NCBI RefSeq assembly: GCF_900215245.1
Contig: NZ_LT907842.1
Coordinates: forward strand, 3,224,001-3,288,000
DNA: 64,000 bases
Source: Pseudomonas fluorescens
GTDB taxonomy: Bacteria; Pseudomonadota; Gammaproteobacteria; Pseudomonadales; Pseudomonadaceae
Direction: 5' to 3'
Positions within the stretch are counted from its first letter, which is position 1; each line of letters starts with the position of its first letter. The notes under the pieces are model-generated. The model had not been told where the DNA came from, ran no database searches, and worked only from the letters and a program-made list of their open reading frames with translations. Positions 7,366-16,405 of the stretch are shown piece after piece. The translations under genes were made by a program, and so were the position numbers.

Positions 7366-8664
7366 TTAGTGCAATTTGAGCCTAGGCTCAGTCCCACGCC
7401 CAATCTTGCTGCCCAGCATCAGCATTGCCGTGCGGAAAAACCCGTACAGCGCGACCTGGTGCATGCGGTACAGCGATACATAGAACATCCGCGCCAGCCA
7501 GCCTTCCAGCATCACACTGCCGGTCAGGTTGCCCATCAAGTTACCCACAGCCGAAAATCTCGACAGCGAGATCAGCGAGCCGTAGTCGGTGTACTTGTAG
7601 GCGGGCAGGTCCTTGCCGTCGATCCGCAATTTCAGCGATTTGGCCAGCAATGACGCCTGCTGGTGAGCCGCTTGAGCGCGTGGTGGCACATTACGGTCGG
7701 TCCCGGTTTGAGGGCAGGCGGCGCAGTCACCAAAGGCGAAGATGTTTTCGTCGCGAGTGGTTTGCAGCGTCGGCAAGACCTGCAATTGGTTGATGCGATT
7801 GGTTTCCAGCCCATCAATGTCTTTGAGGAAAGCCGGAGCGCGAATCCCGGCAGCCCACACCTTCAGGCTGGCAGGAATGACCTGGCCGCTGCTGGTGATC
7901 AAGGCGTCGGCCGTCACTTCGCTGACCGCCGAGTTGGTCAAGACCGTCACCCCGAGTTTTTCCAGGGTTTTATGCACAGGGCCGCCAATCCGCTCGGGCA
8001 GCGCAGGCAATACCCGCGGGCCGGCTTCGATGAGGGTGATGTGCATGTTTTCCGGTTTGATCCGGTCCAGGCCGTAGGCCGCCAGTTCATGCGCGGCATT
8101 GTGCAGTTCCGCGGCGAGCTCCACGCCCGTTGCCCCGGCGCCAACGATAGCAACGCTGATTTTCTCTTCCACATCGGTCTGGCCCGCGTGGGCGCGCAGA
8201 TAGTGGTTGAGCAACTGCTGGTGAAACCGTTCGGCCTGTTTGCGGGTATCGAGGAACAGGCAGTGCTGCGCTGCGCCCTCGGTGCCGAAATCGTTGGTGG
8301 TGCTACCGACCGCGATCACCAGGCTGTCGTAGCCCAGCACGCGCGCGGGCACCAACTCACGGCCTTCTTCATCGAGGGTGGCGGCCAGCTGGATTTTCTT
8401 CTGTTCACGGTCAAGACCGCTCATGCGCCCCAGTTGGAACTCGAAGTGGTTCCATTTGGCCTGGGCGACGTAATTGAGTTCGTCTTCCGAAGAGTTCAGT
8501 GAGCCGGCAGCCACCTCGTGCAGCAGGGGCTTCCAGATATGGGTCAGGTTGGTGTCCACCAGCGTGATGTTGGCGGTGCCACGCTTACCCAGAGTCTTAC
8601 CCAGGCGGGTAGCCAACTCCAGGCCGCCGGCGCCGCCGCCGACGATAATAATACGATGGGTCAT
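7366..8664 (-). CDS. ndh: Type II NADH dehydrogenase (NDH-2)
   Basis: A single-chain flavoprotein that passes electrons from NADH to the quinone pool without pumping protons, at the inner face of the cytoplasmic membrane. Start at 8664 (MTHRIIIVGGG); the frame extends upstream only through a TTG. FAD site VGGGAGGLELA lies at residues 8-18, NADH site VAIVGAGATGVELAAEL near 165, and a second FAD contact IFAFGDCAACP near 305. The C-terminal part (YKYTDYGSLISLSRFSAVG) and the amphipathic end are typical of membrane-attached NDH-2. At 432 residues it has the family length. It is transcribed away from the DUF3094 gene and ends close to a REP-like repeat. Confidence 0.93.
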   Translation of the reverse strand: MTHRIIIVGGGAGGLELATRLGKTLGKRGTANITLVDTNLTHIWKPLLHEVAAGSLNSSEDELNYVAQAKWNHFEFQLGRMSGLDREQKKIQLAATLDEEGRELVPARVLGYDSLVIAVGSTTNDFGTEGAAQHCLFLDTRKQAERFHQQLLNHYLRAHAGQTDVEEKISVAIVGAGATGVELAAELHNAAHELAAYGLDRIKPENMHITLIEAGPRVLPALPERIGGPVHKTLEKLGVTVLTNSAVSEVTADALITSSGQVIPASLKVWAAGIRAPAFLKDIDGLETNRINQLQVLPTLQTTRDENIFAFGDCAACPQTGTDRNVPPRAQAAHQQASLLAKSLKLRIDGKDLPAYKYTDYGSLISLSRFSAVGNLMGNLTGSVMLEGWLARMFYVSLYRMHQVALYGFFRTAMLMLGSKIGRGTEPRLKLH

Positions 8665-8724
8665 GGGGATATCTCGCAAGGCTAAAAGAAATCGGAGCAG
8701 TTACCCTCGCGAGCGCCAGGCAGC

Positions 8725-8898
8725 TCATAGCGTCAGGTAACTCAAAAGGCGGCTCAGCAGACCCAGGCCGATCACCACCACCAGCACCACACCAAGGAGC
8801 AGCCAGGGCCGGAAAGGCTTGCGCTCGACTCGATTTTGGGAGAGTTGCAGGTACTCTTCGACATGCTGCTGGTCATCGGGGTTCAGGCGGCTGGTCAT
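8725..8898 (-). CDS. DUF3094 small membrane protein
   Basis: Start at 8898 (MTSRLNPDDQQ) gives 57 residues. An N-terminal soluble helix (LNPDDQQHVEEYLQLSQNRVE) precedes one membrane segment (WLLLGVVLVVVIGLGLLS) at the C-terminal end. This is the pattern of the DUF3094 family in Pseudomonas. Function is unknown. It lies 60 bases upstream of ndh on the same strand and may be co-transcribed with it. Confidence 0.75.
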   Translation of the reverse strand: MTSRLNPDDQQHVEEYLQLSQNRVERKPFRPWLLLGVVLVVVIGLGLLSRLLSYLTL

Positions 8899-8987
8899 AA
8901 AGGCCTCGTCAGGTAGACGTTGCAAAAGGGCGCCACGTTACAGTCAGGGGAATGGCGGTCTCGCCACAAGCGTAGCCCGTGCCCGCG

Positions 8988-9617
8988 TCACAGGCTGATG
9001 CCCACGTCGAATACTATGCTGCGCCCCAGATTGTTGCGCAAGAAGTCCGGCGCGTCCGGGTGGGCGAACAGCACGCGGGCAAAGGTGGGGCCTACCAATG
9101 ACAGTGAGCGCCAACCCTGGCGCAGGTATTCGGTGGGGGGCGGGAAATGACTGTTGAGGTCCAACACTTCACGTTTGAGGCTGGTGAAGGCGATGAGGTC
9201 CAGCTCGCCCAGGTCCATCCCGCGTTCCTTATAGTTATGGGCTTTTTTGCGCAGCGTCGGTGCCAGGCGCAGCAAGAACTCATGGGCGGGGATGCGCCGC
9301 GGCTTGGCCTCGCGACGCACCAGTTGGCTCAAGGAAAACGCACTGCGTCGGCGCAGCAATTCATCGCGCCATTCGTCGTTGAGGCGGCGGCCCTCATCCA
9401 GGACGAAAAACACCTCGAAACTGGCGTCGCGAAACAACACGTCAGGCGGCTCTTGCCCCGCGGGGTGAAACTCTTCGGCGCGGTAGGGCACATTCAAGCC
9501 TTGCAGCAGGCGCTGGCAGACCCAACGCTCACGCTCCCATTTGCGGGCATTGGACAGAAACGCGTTGGCTTGTTCGGCCGCTACGGTGAGCAGGCGCAGG
9601 TAATCTGAGTCATCCAT
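8988..9617 (-). CDS. DUF1780 family protein
   Basis: A 209-residue soluble protein of the DUF1780 family found next to ndh-region genes in Pseudomonas. Visible features are a conserved N-terminal helix (YLRLLTVAAEQANAFLSNAR), ERERWVCQRLL, a PPDVLFRDASFEVFFVLDEG segment that resembles the E/D-containing core of restriction-endonuclease-like folds, and FDVGISL at the end. A nuclease-like fold has been proposed for the family as I recall; activity is not established. It stands alone on its strand, divergent from the next gene. Confidence 0.75.
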   Translation of the reverse strand: MDDSDYLRLLTVAAEQANAFLSNARKWERERWVCQRLLQGLNVPYRAEEFHPAGQEPPDVLFRDASFEVFFVLDEGRRLNDEWRDELLRRRSAFSLSQLVRREAKPRRIPAHEFLLRLAPTLRKKAHNYKERGMDLGELDLIAFTSLKREVLDLNSHFPPPTEYLRQGWRSLSLVGPTFARVLFAHPDAPDFLRNNLGRSIVFDVGISL

Positions 9618-9719
9618 ATTCGCAGCTTAGCGTTCAAATGATGACCGCAGGAAGTCTTGCTTTAAAACGGCGGTGTAGACTGGCGACTCGACCGTTATGC
9701 CGAGCAGGGAGAGTGTGCT

Positions 9720-10187
9720 GTGAAGTTCTGTGCCGCGTTGTTGTTAAGTCTGCTGCCCGTTTTGGCTCAGGCCGTTGAAGTGGGTGAGCGCCTGGCGCCG
9801 TGGACCTTGCTCGACCAGTTCGATCAGGCCTACACCCTGGATGACCACGTGCGCATTCTATTGGTGGCCCGCAGCATGGACGCAGCCAAGTCGGTAGACG
9901 CGGCGCTGCAGGGCCAGCCCAAGGGCTATCTCGAGGCGCGGCACGCAGTGTTTGTCGCGGATATTCAGCGCATGCCCCGCTTGATCGCCAAGCTGTTTGC
10001 GGTGCCGGCAATGCAGGCTTACAGCTACCGCGTCATGCTCGACCGTGACGCACGTGTTGCCCCGCGTTATCCGGGGGCTGTGGATAACGTGCTGTGGCTG
10101 CAACTGGATAATGGCAAATTGGTAGGGCAACGCGAATACCACTCTGCCGCCGAACTGCATGAGGCCCTGGAGCAGGTGAAGCCGTGA
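9720..10187 (+). CDS. Exported thioredoxin-fold-like protein
   Basis: GTG start at 9720 gives 155 residues. The first 19 residues form a Sec signal peptide ending LAQA, so the product is periplasmic. The mature part starts EVGERLAPWTLLDQFDQAYTL, like a thioredoxin/AhpC-fold entry strand, and ends in a charged helix (SAAELHEALEQV), but the CxxC motif is absent. It is often annotated only as a hypothetical protein. Its stop overlaps the start of the following permease (GTGA), so the two are translationally coupled and probably work together. Confidence 0.65.
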   Translation: MKFCAALLLSLLPVLAQAVEVGERLAPWTLLDQFDQAYTLDDHVRILLVARSMDAAKSVDAALQGQPKGYLEARHAVFVADIQRMPRLIAKLFAVPAMQAYSYRVMLDRDARVAPRYPGAVDNVLWLQLDNGKLVGQREYHSAAELHEALEQVKP

Positions 10188-10873
10188 TCAGCGCCGCCGT
10201 ACTGGCACCGCAGACCCTGGGCATCGGCTGGCTTTTGTACGCGCCGCTGGTGGTGTGGGCGGTGTTGCGCTCGCCGTGGGTTGAGCTGTTTGCAGACCGC
10301 AGGCGCCAGCATCTGCTGTTTGGAACGGTGTTCGCGTTGTTCATGTTATGGCTGGTGCGCCGGGATTTCGATACCGGCGTTTCCTACCACTTTATCGGTA
10401 TGACCGCGGTGACCCTGCTACTCGACTGGCCTTTGGCAATGGTCGGTGGTTTGGCGGCACAGCTGGGGTTGGTGTTGCTGGGGCGCCAGGACATGGCCGC
10501 CGTGGGTATCAACGGCCTGCTGTTGATCGTGTTGCCGGTGCTGGTCACGGAAGGCTGTGCAGCGCTGGTAGAGCGCGCGCAACCGCGCAACCCTTTCGTC
10601 TATATCTTCTGTTCCGGCTTTTTTGCCGCCGCGCTGTCGGCACTGCTTTGCCTGTTGGCTGCGTTGGGTCTGCTGTGGTTCGACGGCCGTTTTGCAATGC
10701 CGGAATGGCTGGAAGATTTCGTCGGTTACCTGTGGCTGATCATTTTCCCCGAGGCGTTTATCAACGGCATGGTCATTAGCGCCCTGGTGGTGTTTTGCCC
10801 GGAGTGGCTGGAGACATTCAATCGCACGCGCTACCTCTCGGCGCCGTGGAAGGACGACGATTCGCGGCGTTGA
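10184..10873 (+). CDS. ECF-type/CbiM-like membrane permease
   Basis: A 229-residue protein with about six hydrophobic segments and the CbiM-like pattern YHFIGMTAVTLLLDWPLAM and FPEAFINGMVISALVVF. Proteins of this class are integral subunits of metal-uptake transporters (energy-coupling factor type), but no ATPase gene lies nearby. GTG start at 10184 overlaps the stop of the exported upstream protein. The substrate is unknown. Confidence 0.7.
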   Translation: MISAAVLAPQTLGIGWLLYAPLVVWAVLRSPWVELFADRRRQHLLFGTVFALFMLWLVRRDFDTGVSYHFIGMTAVTLLLDWPLAMVGGLAAQLGLVLLGRQDMAAVGINGLLLIVLPVLVTEGCAALVERAQPRNPFVYIFCSGFFAAALSALLCLLAALGLLWFDGRFAMPEWLEDFVGYLWLIIFPEAFINGMVISALVVFCPEWLETFNRTRYLSAPWKDDDSRR

Positions 10874-10937
10874 TCCAGATCAAATCCGACGAGGGCGCGC
10901 AGGCTCATTCTTTGCGAAATTTCCGGGAGCAAAGGTC

Positions 10938-11153
10938 ATGAGTGTGTACGAGTGGGCACGGCAGGAGTTGCGCAGAAGCCAGGACGCAGCACAGGAAATC
11001 GGTTTTGACCCCGGTTTGACCTTGCGCGCCATGCTCAGCGCGGTGGTGCAGCAGAGCAAGGGCGTGCGCAGTTTTGAAGACTTGGCCGACGAGCTGCAAT
11101 ACCTTGCAGAGAATCTCGACGACCAGCAGGAATATGCCTTTATGCGGCCTTAG
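10938..11153 (+). CDS. Conserved small hypothetical protein
   Basis: A 71-residue acidic helical protein ([21 protein letters not shown] at the end) without signal or membrane segment. GGGAG lies 10-14 bases upstream of ATG. Its stop codon interlocks with that of convergent yacG (4-base overlap). The gene sits where Pseudomonas genomes carry a short unknown gene beside yacG. Function unknown. Confidence 0.7.
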   Translation: MSVYEWARQELRRSQDAAQEIGFDPGLTLRAMLSAVVQQSKGVRSFEDLADELQYLAENLDDQQEYAFMRP

Positions 11154-11350
11154 TGGCGCAGCGGCAGGTCTTCGGAGAACAGTTCGTCCTCTGCATCCGG
11201 GCTGACCGGAATCTTGTGTTCTTCCGACGCCCAGGCACCGAGGTCGATAAGTTTGCAGCGGTCCGAGCAGAACGGCCGGTTGGGATTGGTCGCTTTCCAT
11301 TCCACGGGGGCACCGCAGGTTGGGCATTCGACAGTCAGGGGTTGGCTCAT
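11150..11350 (-). CDS. yacG: DNA gyrase inhibitor YacG
   Basis: A 66-residue zinc protein with ligands in [12 protein letters not shown] and [16 protein letters not shown], the exact YacG signature. YacG binds GyrB and reduces gyrase's DNA binding. It is the last gene of the pilC-pilD-coaE-yacG operon; its ATG overlaps the coaE stop. Confidence 0.95.
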   Translation of the reverse strand: MSQPLTVECPTCGAPVEWKATNPNRPFCSDRCKLIDLGAWASEEHKIPVSPDAEDELFSEDLPLRH

Positions 11351-11970
11351 GATCGGCCTCCACGCAAAGTAAGGTAAAAGTGGTGCAGTCGCTCGACCTC
11401 GCTGTGCAGCCAGGCGAGGTCCTTGTCATTGACCAGCACGTCATCGGCGTGGTTCAGGCGGTCTTCGCGGCTGGATTGGGCCTTGAGGATCGCCTGCACC
11501 TGATGTTCGCTGATGCCGTCGCGCTGCAGGGTACGCTGAATCTGCAGTGATTGCGGTACGTCTATCACCAGGATGCGCTGGGTCATGCTGTACTGGCCGG
11601 ACTCGATCAGCAGCGGTGACACCAGAATCGCGTAAGGCGAACGCGCGCGCGCCAGATGGCTGCGAATCTCCTCACCAATCAGCGGGTGCAGCAAGGCTTC
11701 CAGCCAGCGGCGCTCTTCAGGTAATTCAAAGATCAGTTTGCGCAGCGCGGCGCGGTCGAGTTGGCCGTCGGGCAGCAGCACGCCTGCACCGAAATGCTCG
11801 GCGATGCGCGCCAGTGCCGGCCGGCCGGGCTCGACCACCCAGCGGGCGGCATGGTCGGCGTCGACCGAATCAATCCCCAGGTCGATAAAGTGCTGGGCGG
11901 CAGCGCTTTTGCCGCTGCCGATACCGCCGGTGAGGCCTAGAATCCAGGGTGTTGCAACGGAAGTGGTCAT
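11347..11970 (-). CDS. coaE: Dephospho-CoA kinase
   Basis: Catalyses the last step of coenzyme A synthesis, ATP-dependent phosphorylation of dephospho-CoA. The start at 11970 (MTTSVATP) overlaps the pilD stop (ATGA) and gives 207 residues, the normal size. P-loop [14 protein letters not shown] is at residues 12-25, with [13 protein letters not shown] and [10 protein letters not shown] as substrate and lid elements. The pilD-coaE-yacG order is conserved in gammaproteobacteria. Confidence 0.95.
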   Translation of the reverse strand: MTTSVATPWILGLTGGIGSGKSAAAQHFIDLGIDSVDADHAARWVVEPGRPALARIAEHFGAGVLLPDGQLDRAALRKLIFELPEERRWLEALLHPLIGEEIRSHLARARSPYAILVSPLLIESGQYSMTQRILVIDVPQSLQIQRTLQRDGISEHQVQAILKAQSSREDRLNHADDVLVNDKDLAWLHSEVERLHHFYLTLRGGRS

Positions 11971-12833
11971 CTGAAACCGACAGACTGCAAATAGAAGTCG
12001 GTTATTTGACCACCCCAGAGCAAGGCAATCCAGCCGGCAATTGCCAGACAGGGACCAAACGGCATCGGAATCGAAGCCTGGGACCTGCGCAAGCGCATCA
12101 GGATCAGGCCGGCGAGCACGCCCAGCAGCGAGGCGATCAGTAGCGTCATCGGCAGAATCTGCCAGCCACCCCAAGCACCGAGCAGGGCCAATAACTTGAA
12201 GTCGCCGTAGCCCATGCCGTCCTTGCCGGTGATCAGCTTGAACAACCAGAACACGGTCCACAGGCTCATATAGCCTATGACTGCGCCCCAAAGCGCATTG
12301 GGCAGTGTCGTCAACACGTCGAAGCTATTGAGGATCAGCCCGAGCCATAGCAGCGGCAGCACCAGAACGTCCGGCAATAATTGATGATCCACGTCGATCA
12401 GGCTCATGGCCAGCAACCCCCAGCTCAACACCATCACCGCGCCCGCTTGCCAGCCGAAACCGAAATGCCAGGCAACAATGGCCGAGCCCAGCGCGCAAGC
12501 CAGTTCGGTGGCGGGGTAGCGGCGACCGATAGGTTCATGGCAATGGGCGCAACGGCCTCTGAGTATCAGGTAACTGAGCAGCGGGATATTTTCCCAGGGG
12601 CGAGTCGGCTGCGCGCAATACATGCAGCAGGCGTTGCGGCGCATCAGGTTGTACGTGGGGCTGGCGGGGTCGGCAGGCAAGCCCAGCACTTCCTGGGCTT
12701 GGGCACGCCATTCGCGCTCGAGCCTCTTTGGCAGGCGCCACACCAGCACGTTGATGAAGCTGCCGACGATCAGCCCCAGAACGAACGCCATCCCGACAAA
12801 ACCCCATGGCTGTGCGCTGGGCAGCAGGCTCAA
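11967..12833 (-). CDS. pilD: Prepilin peptidase / N-methyltransferase
   Basis: A 288-residue inner-membrane aspartyl protease that removes the type IV prepilin leader, methylates the new N-terminal Phe, and also serves type II secretion pseudopilins. The cytoplasmic zinc loop has C70/C73 and C95/C98 (CMYC, CAHC). The catalytic aspartates fall in [11 protein letters not shown] (D147) and the GYGDFK motif (D211). About eight membrane segments are visible. It overlaps pilC and coaE by 4 bases each. Confidence 0.95.
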   Translation of the reverse strand: MSLLPSAQPWGFVGMAFVLGLIVGSFINVLVWRLPKRLEREWRAQAQEVLGLPADPASPTYNLMRRNACCMYCAQPTRPWENIPLLSYLILRGRCAHCHEPIGRRYPATELACALGSAIVAWHFGFGWQAGAVMVLSWGLLAMSLIDVDHQLLPDVLVLPLLWLGLILNSFDVLTTLPNALWGAVIGYMSLWTVFWLFKLITGKDGMGYGDFKLLALLGAWGGWQILPMTLLIASLLGVLAGLILMRLRRSQASIPMPFGPCLAIAGWIALLWGGQITDFYLQSVGFR

Positions 12834-14038
12834 AATGCCGCCCCCAATTGGAAGACCGGCAGGTACATGGCGACCACCAATGCACCGACAATGCCCCCCA
12901 ATATCACCATGATGAGCGGCTCCATCAGGCTGGTGAGGTTGTCGACCAGATTCTCCACGTCGGCCTCAAAATGCTGGGCAACTTTTTCCAGCATCTGATC
13001 CAGGGTGCCCGATTCTTCACCGATCGCGGTCATCTGGATCGCCATGCCGGGGAACAGGCGGCTATGAGCCATGGAGTGATTCAACTGCATGCCTGTGGCT
13101 ACGTCGTGACGCATCTGTTCGATCGCCTTTTTGAACAACCCATTGCCCGTTGCACCCGCCACGGAATCCAAAGCCTGCACCAGGGGCACGCCCGCTGCAA
13201 AAGTCGTTGAAAGTGTGCGGGCGTAGCGGGCAATCGCAGACTTCCTTAGCAGTGTGCCTGCCAGGGGCGCCTTCAACAAACCGCTATCCAGGCTGTGACG
13301 AAAACCCGGGGAAGTCCGATAGGCCTGGCGCAACCCGGCAATGCTGGCGCCCAGCCCCAGCGCGAGCATCCACCAGGCGTGTTGAAGGAATTCGGACAGG
13401 GCAATGACCGTCAAGGTAAAGCCGGGCAGCTCGCCGCCGACCCCGCTGAACAGGCTCTGAAACTGCGGCACCACGTGGATCAGCAGGATCGCACTGACAA
13501 GGCAGGCGACCACGATGACGGCGCAGGGGTAAGTCATGGCCTTTTTGATCCGCGCCTTGAGCTGCTGGCTTTTTTCCAGGTGTACCGCCACCCGCTCCAG
13601 CAAGGTTTCCAGGGCACCGGCCTGTTCGCCCGCGGCAATCAGGTTGCAATACAGTTCATCGAAGTAGCGTGGTTGTTTGCGCAGTGCTGCCGCCAGGTTG
13701 TTACCGGCGGCGATCTCCTGTTTCAAGCCCTTTATCAGCGCGCGCATCTGTCGGTGTTCGAAGCCTTCGCTGATGATGTCGAAGGCTTGCAGCAGCGGTA
13801 TGCCGGCCCTCAGCAATGTCGCCAGCTGGCGGGTGAACAGGGCAATGTCTGCGGGTTTTATCGGGGGTGTAAAGCTTGGCAGGTGCGAGGTTTGTTTGCG
13901 TACGCGGCCGGGGCAGATTCCTTGCTGGCGCAGTTGCACCTTGACCAGCATAAGGTTCTGGCCAGCGGTTTGCCCTGAGACCCTGCGCCCTTTGCGGTTG
14001 ATGCCTTCCCAGGCGTAGATCGTTGCAGCTTCATTCAT
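12830..14038 (-). CDS. pilC: Type IV pilus inner-membrane platform protein
   Basis: A 402-residue PilC/GspF-family platform protein with two copies of the T2SSF domain: the first around LFTRQLATLLRAGIPLLQAF, the second around YARTLSTTFAAGVPLVQAL, and three membrane segments. Start at 14038 (MNEAATIYAW) is the first ATG with a family-like N-terminus. PilC normally works with the assembly ATPase PilB, encoded just upstream in most Pseudomonas; that gene is missing here, since only 202 bases separate pilC from divergent pilA. Confidence 0.95.
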   Translation of the reverse strand: MNEAATIYAWEGINRKGRRVSGQTAGQNLMLVKVQLRQQGICPGRVRKQTSHLPSFTPPIKPADIALFTRQLATLLRAGIPLLQAFDIISEGFEHRQMRALIKGLKQEIAAGNNLAAALRKQPRYFDELYCNLIAAGEQAGALETLLERVAVHLEKSQQLKARIKKAMTYPCAVIVVACLVSAILLIHVVPQFQSLFSGVGGELPGFTLTVIALSEFLQHAWWMLALGLGASIAGLRQAYRTSPGFRHSLDSGLLKAPLAGTLLRKSAIARYARTLSTTFAAGVPLVQALDSVAGATGNGLFKKAIEQMRHDVATGMQLNHSMAHSRLFPGMAIQMTAIGEESGTLDQMLEKVAQHFEADVENLVDNLTSLMEPLIMVILGGIVGALVVAMYLPVFQLGAAF

Positions 14039-14240
14039 GTCACGTGTCCGCACCCAGGTAGTCGTAGATCTACAGCTTAGTCAGGTGATGGATTCCGGCA
14101 GGTCGGCCATGAAGGATAAAATGTCAGAATGTGCGTCTTGTGCGCGTTTGGCCGCTCGCGGATGAGTACACTGGCGCCGCTGCAAACTGCGGGGCGCAGG
14201 ACGCGCCTGGTTATGGTTTTTATTCTGGAGAGTGAATGTG

Positions 14241-14654
14241 ATGCGTCAGAAAGGCTTCACCTTGATCGAGTTGTTGATCGTCGTGGCAATCATCGGCATT
14301 TTGGCCACGATCGGTTTGCCCATGTATACCAAGCACCAGGCCAAGGCCAAGTTTACGGCGGGGTTGGCTGAAGTCTCCGCGTTGAAGGCCGGTTTCGAAG
14401 ACACCCTTAACCAGGGCACCGTGCCAAACCTGGCCTTGATCGGTGGCACCAGCCCCACCGCCAACTGCACGATCGAGGTGGCAGGCGATGTGGCCACCGG
14501 CGCCGGTTCCATCCGTTGTGAAATTCTCGATGCGCCCGCGCCTGTGCTGGGCAAGACCATCACGTTAACGCGCAGTGCCACCACGGGCTGGAAGTGTGCA
14601 ACCACGGCTGACGCTCAATACGTTGCCAAGGGCTGCGGTGCCGACGGAGCATAA
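14241..14654 (+). CDS. pilA: Type IV major pilin (class a)
   Basis: Start at ATG 14241 is preferred over GTG 14232: TGGAGAG lies at correct spacing and the leader then becomes the classical MRQKG ahead of F (FTLIELLIVVAIIGILATIG). E5 of the mature pilin is present (FTLIE). The hydrophobic stalk helix is followed by a short globular domain with a C-terminal disulphide candidate (WKCATTAD ... KGCGADGA). At 137 residues it is slightly shorter than PAO1 PilA. It is divergent from pilC and directly followed by tRNA-Thr. Confidence 0.93.
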   Translation: MRQKGFTLIELLIVVAIIGILATIGLPMYTKHQAKAKFTAGLAEVSALKAGFEDTLNQGTVPNLALIGGTSPTANCTIEVAGDVATGAGSIRCEILDAPAPVLGKTITLTRSATTGWKCATTADAQYVAKGCGADGA

Positions 14655-14718
14655 CGGTTGCTGGGCGGCGGGCGAGTTAGTTGCCGCATGCCCAATGCGG
14701 TGCTAGCTTTAGCCCACT

Positions 14719-14791
14719 GCCCGTGTAGCTCAGCCGGTAGAGCAGCGCACTCGTAACGCGAAGGTCGCAGGTTCGATTCCTGTCTCGGGCA
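14719..14791 (+). tRNA. tRNA-Thr(CGU)
   Basis: A 73-base cloverleaf: acceptor GCCCGTG pairs with CTCGGGC apart from one T-T mismatch, D-arm GCTCAGCCGGTAGAGC, anticodon loop CTCGTAA with CGT, T-arm CGCAGGTTCGATTCCTG. The CCA end is not encoded (ACAAAG follows). In P. aeruginosa this tRNA likewise lies next to pilA and is a hot spot for pilin-gene exchange. Confidence 0.93.
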
Positions 14792-14961
14792 CAAAGGCAC
14801 CCCTGTGTTAAAGGCAACATTGTTTCAAAGGCAGCACTGTTTTCAGATGATCCCAGAATGGTTCTGAAGGCCAGACGAGCCGGCATTCATGCCTACTCTT
14901 TTGTATCTGCGCAACCTTGATGACCCAGATGCATCCCCATTCCTTGATCTAAGAGAACAAC

Positions 14962-15267
14962 ATGACCACACAAGAGATGACCCAGGAAGCGCGGCACGAA
15001 GTAGCCCTCAAGCAATACCTTGATGAGTCGCCGCAGCTTAAAGAAGAGATCAAGGAACTGAGCGCTGATGACCAGCGCGACCAGATCCAGTGGGCATTTG
15101 AGGATGAGGCAGAAAGCCAGGGCTACCAGCCTTGGGAGCTGACCCTCAAGTACACCTCGACACCGGAAGAGTTCGAAGCCGCACGGCTGGCGTTGCACAA
15201 AGAGGCCGCCGAGGTGCTGGGTGTCGAGTGGGACGAGTATTGCGAGATGAATAACCTGGTGGTCTAG
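14962..15267 (+). CDS. Conserved Pseudomonas hypothetical (DUF6388-like)
   Basis: A 101-residue very acidic soluble protein, helical throughout, with AFEDEAESQGYQPWELTLKY in the middle. It resembles the DUF6388 family as I recall it; no function is known. An AAGAGAACA tract upstream could serve for ribosome binding. A perfect 13-bp hairpin follows 10 bases after the stop. Confidence 0.65.
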   Translation: MTTQEMTQEARHEVALKQYLDESPQLKEEIKELSADDQRDQIQWAFEDEAESQGYQPWELTLKYTSTPEEFEAARLALHKEAAEVLGVEWDEYCEMNNLVV

Positions 15268-15277
15268 GGTGCTGCAG

Positions 15278-15307
15278 AGGCAGGAGCGAGTACCCTCGCT
15301 CCTGCCT
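15278..15307. terminator. Bidirectional hairpin between convergent genes
   Basis: Arms AGGCAGGAGCGAG and CTCGCTCCTGCCT are perfectly complementary (13 bp) around TACC. It lies between the ends of the hypothetical gene and nadC. The T-run is short (GTTT), so termination efficiency is uncertain. Confidence 0.65.
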
Positions 15308-15313
15308 GTTTAC

Positions 15314-16162
15314 TCAGATACTGAGCCGCATCGATAAATCCACTGCCTTCACATCCTTGGTCATCGCACCGATGGAGATGTAATCCACCCCGGTCTCAGC
15401 GATGGGCAGCAGGGTGGTTTCATTGATCCCGCCGCTGGCTTCCAGCTTGGCCTTGCCTGCGTTCAGGCGCACGGCCTCACGCATGTCACCCAGGCTCAAC
15501 TCGTCGAGCATGATGATATCGGCACCCGCCGCCAGTGCTTCGCGCAGTTCATCCAGGCTTTCCACTTCGACTTCCACCGGCTTGCCCGGGGCGATCTTGT
15601 GGGCGGCCGTAATTGCCTGGGCGATACCGCCACACGCAGCAATATGGTTTTCCTTGATCAGGAACGCGTCATACAGACCGATGCGATGGTTATGGCAACC
15701 GCCGCAAGTCACCGCGTACTTCTGCGCCAGGCGCAGGCCGGGCAGGGTTTTGCGGGTGTCCAGCAGCTTTACCTGAGTGCTGGCGACAAAGTCCGCCAAG
15801 TACTGTGCACGTGTGGCCACGCCTGACAGCATCTGCAGAAAATTCAGTGCGCAGCGCTCGCCGCTGAGCAGTGAGCGCGCCGGGCCTTCCAAGTGGAACA
15901 GCACTTGATTGGGGCTGACCCGCTCACCATCGGCCACCTGCCAATGCACCGCGACCCGAGGGTCGAGTTGGCGGAATACCGCGTCCACCCAAGCCGTGCC
16001 AGCGATAACAGCCGCATCGCGCGTAATGATTGTGGCCTTGGCCAGCCGTTCGGCCGGGATCAATTGTGCAGTGATGTCGCCACTGCCGATGTCTTCCAGC
16101 AGTGCACGGCGCACGTTGGCTTCAATTTCGGCGGTGAGGTCGGCAAGACGGAGATTCGGCAT
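15314..16162 (-). CDS. nadC: Nicotinate-nucleotide pyrophosphorylase (carboxylating)
   Basis: Quinolinate phosphoribosyltransferase of de novo NAD synthesis. Start at 16162 (MPNLRLADL) has GGAG 6 bases upstream and gives 282 residues, the family size. Visible signatures are [52 protein letters not shown], the [20 protein letters not shown] active-site segment, and [11 protein letters not shown] with ISIGAMT near the end. Stand-alone gene; synteny with pilA and DUF1631 as in PAO1. Confidence 0.96.
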   Translation of the reverse strand: MPNLRLADLTAEIEANVRRALLEDIGSGDITAQLIPAERLAKATIITRDAAVIAGTAWVDAVFRQLDPRVAVHWQVADGERVSPNQVLFHLEGPARSLLSGERCALNFLQMLSGVATRAQYLADFVASTQVKLLDTRKTLPGLRLAQKYAVTCGGCHNHRIGLYDAFLIKENHIAACGGIAQAITAAHKIAPGKPVEVEVESLDELREALAAGADIIMLDELSLGDMREAVRLNAGKAKLEASGGINETTLLPIAETGVDYISIGAMTKDVKAVDLSMRLSI

Positions 16163-16405
16163 AACAGGCTCCACAAACAAAGTGCCTCGATTATAGGGGC
16201 AGTGCGCGTTTGAACCCACACTCCTATTCATTTACAGGGCAAAGGCAGAGTTTGCTGGCGCAACTACCCTCATTTGCAAGATAATCTCGCGCCTTGCAAT
16301 TGGCGTCATAGCTTTGACGTACGGGTGGTATCGGGTTTTTGCAGCGTCCCGCTGGGCCTGTCCTCGATCTTTCCCCAACCAATACCGCCGTTTCAGGAGG
16401 CCAGG

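Noticed and set aside
14140..14200. Sigma-54 promoter for pilA (TGGCGC ... TGCA)
   Set aside because: The GG and GC dinucleotides are not at the required 12-base spacing, so it does not meet the -24/-12 consensus.
15314..16231. Longer nadC from 16231
   Set aside because: The shorter start at 16162 has GGAG at good spacing and matches the family size; the extension has no such support.
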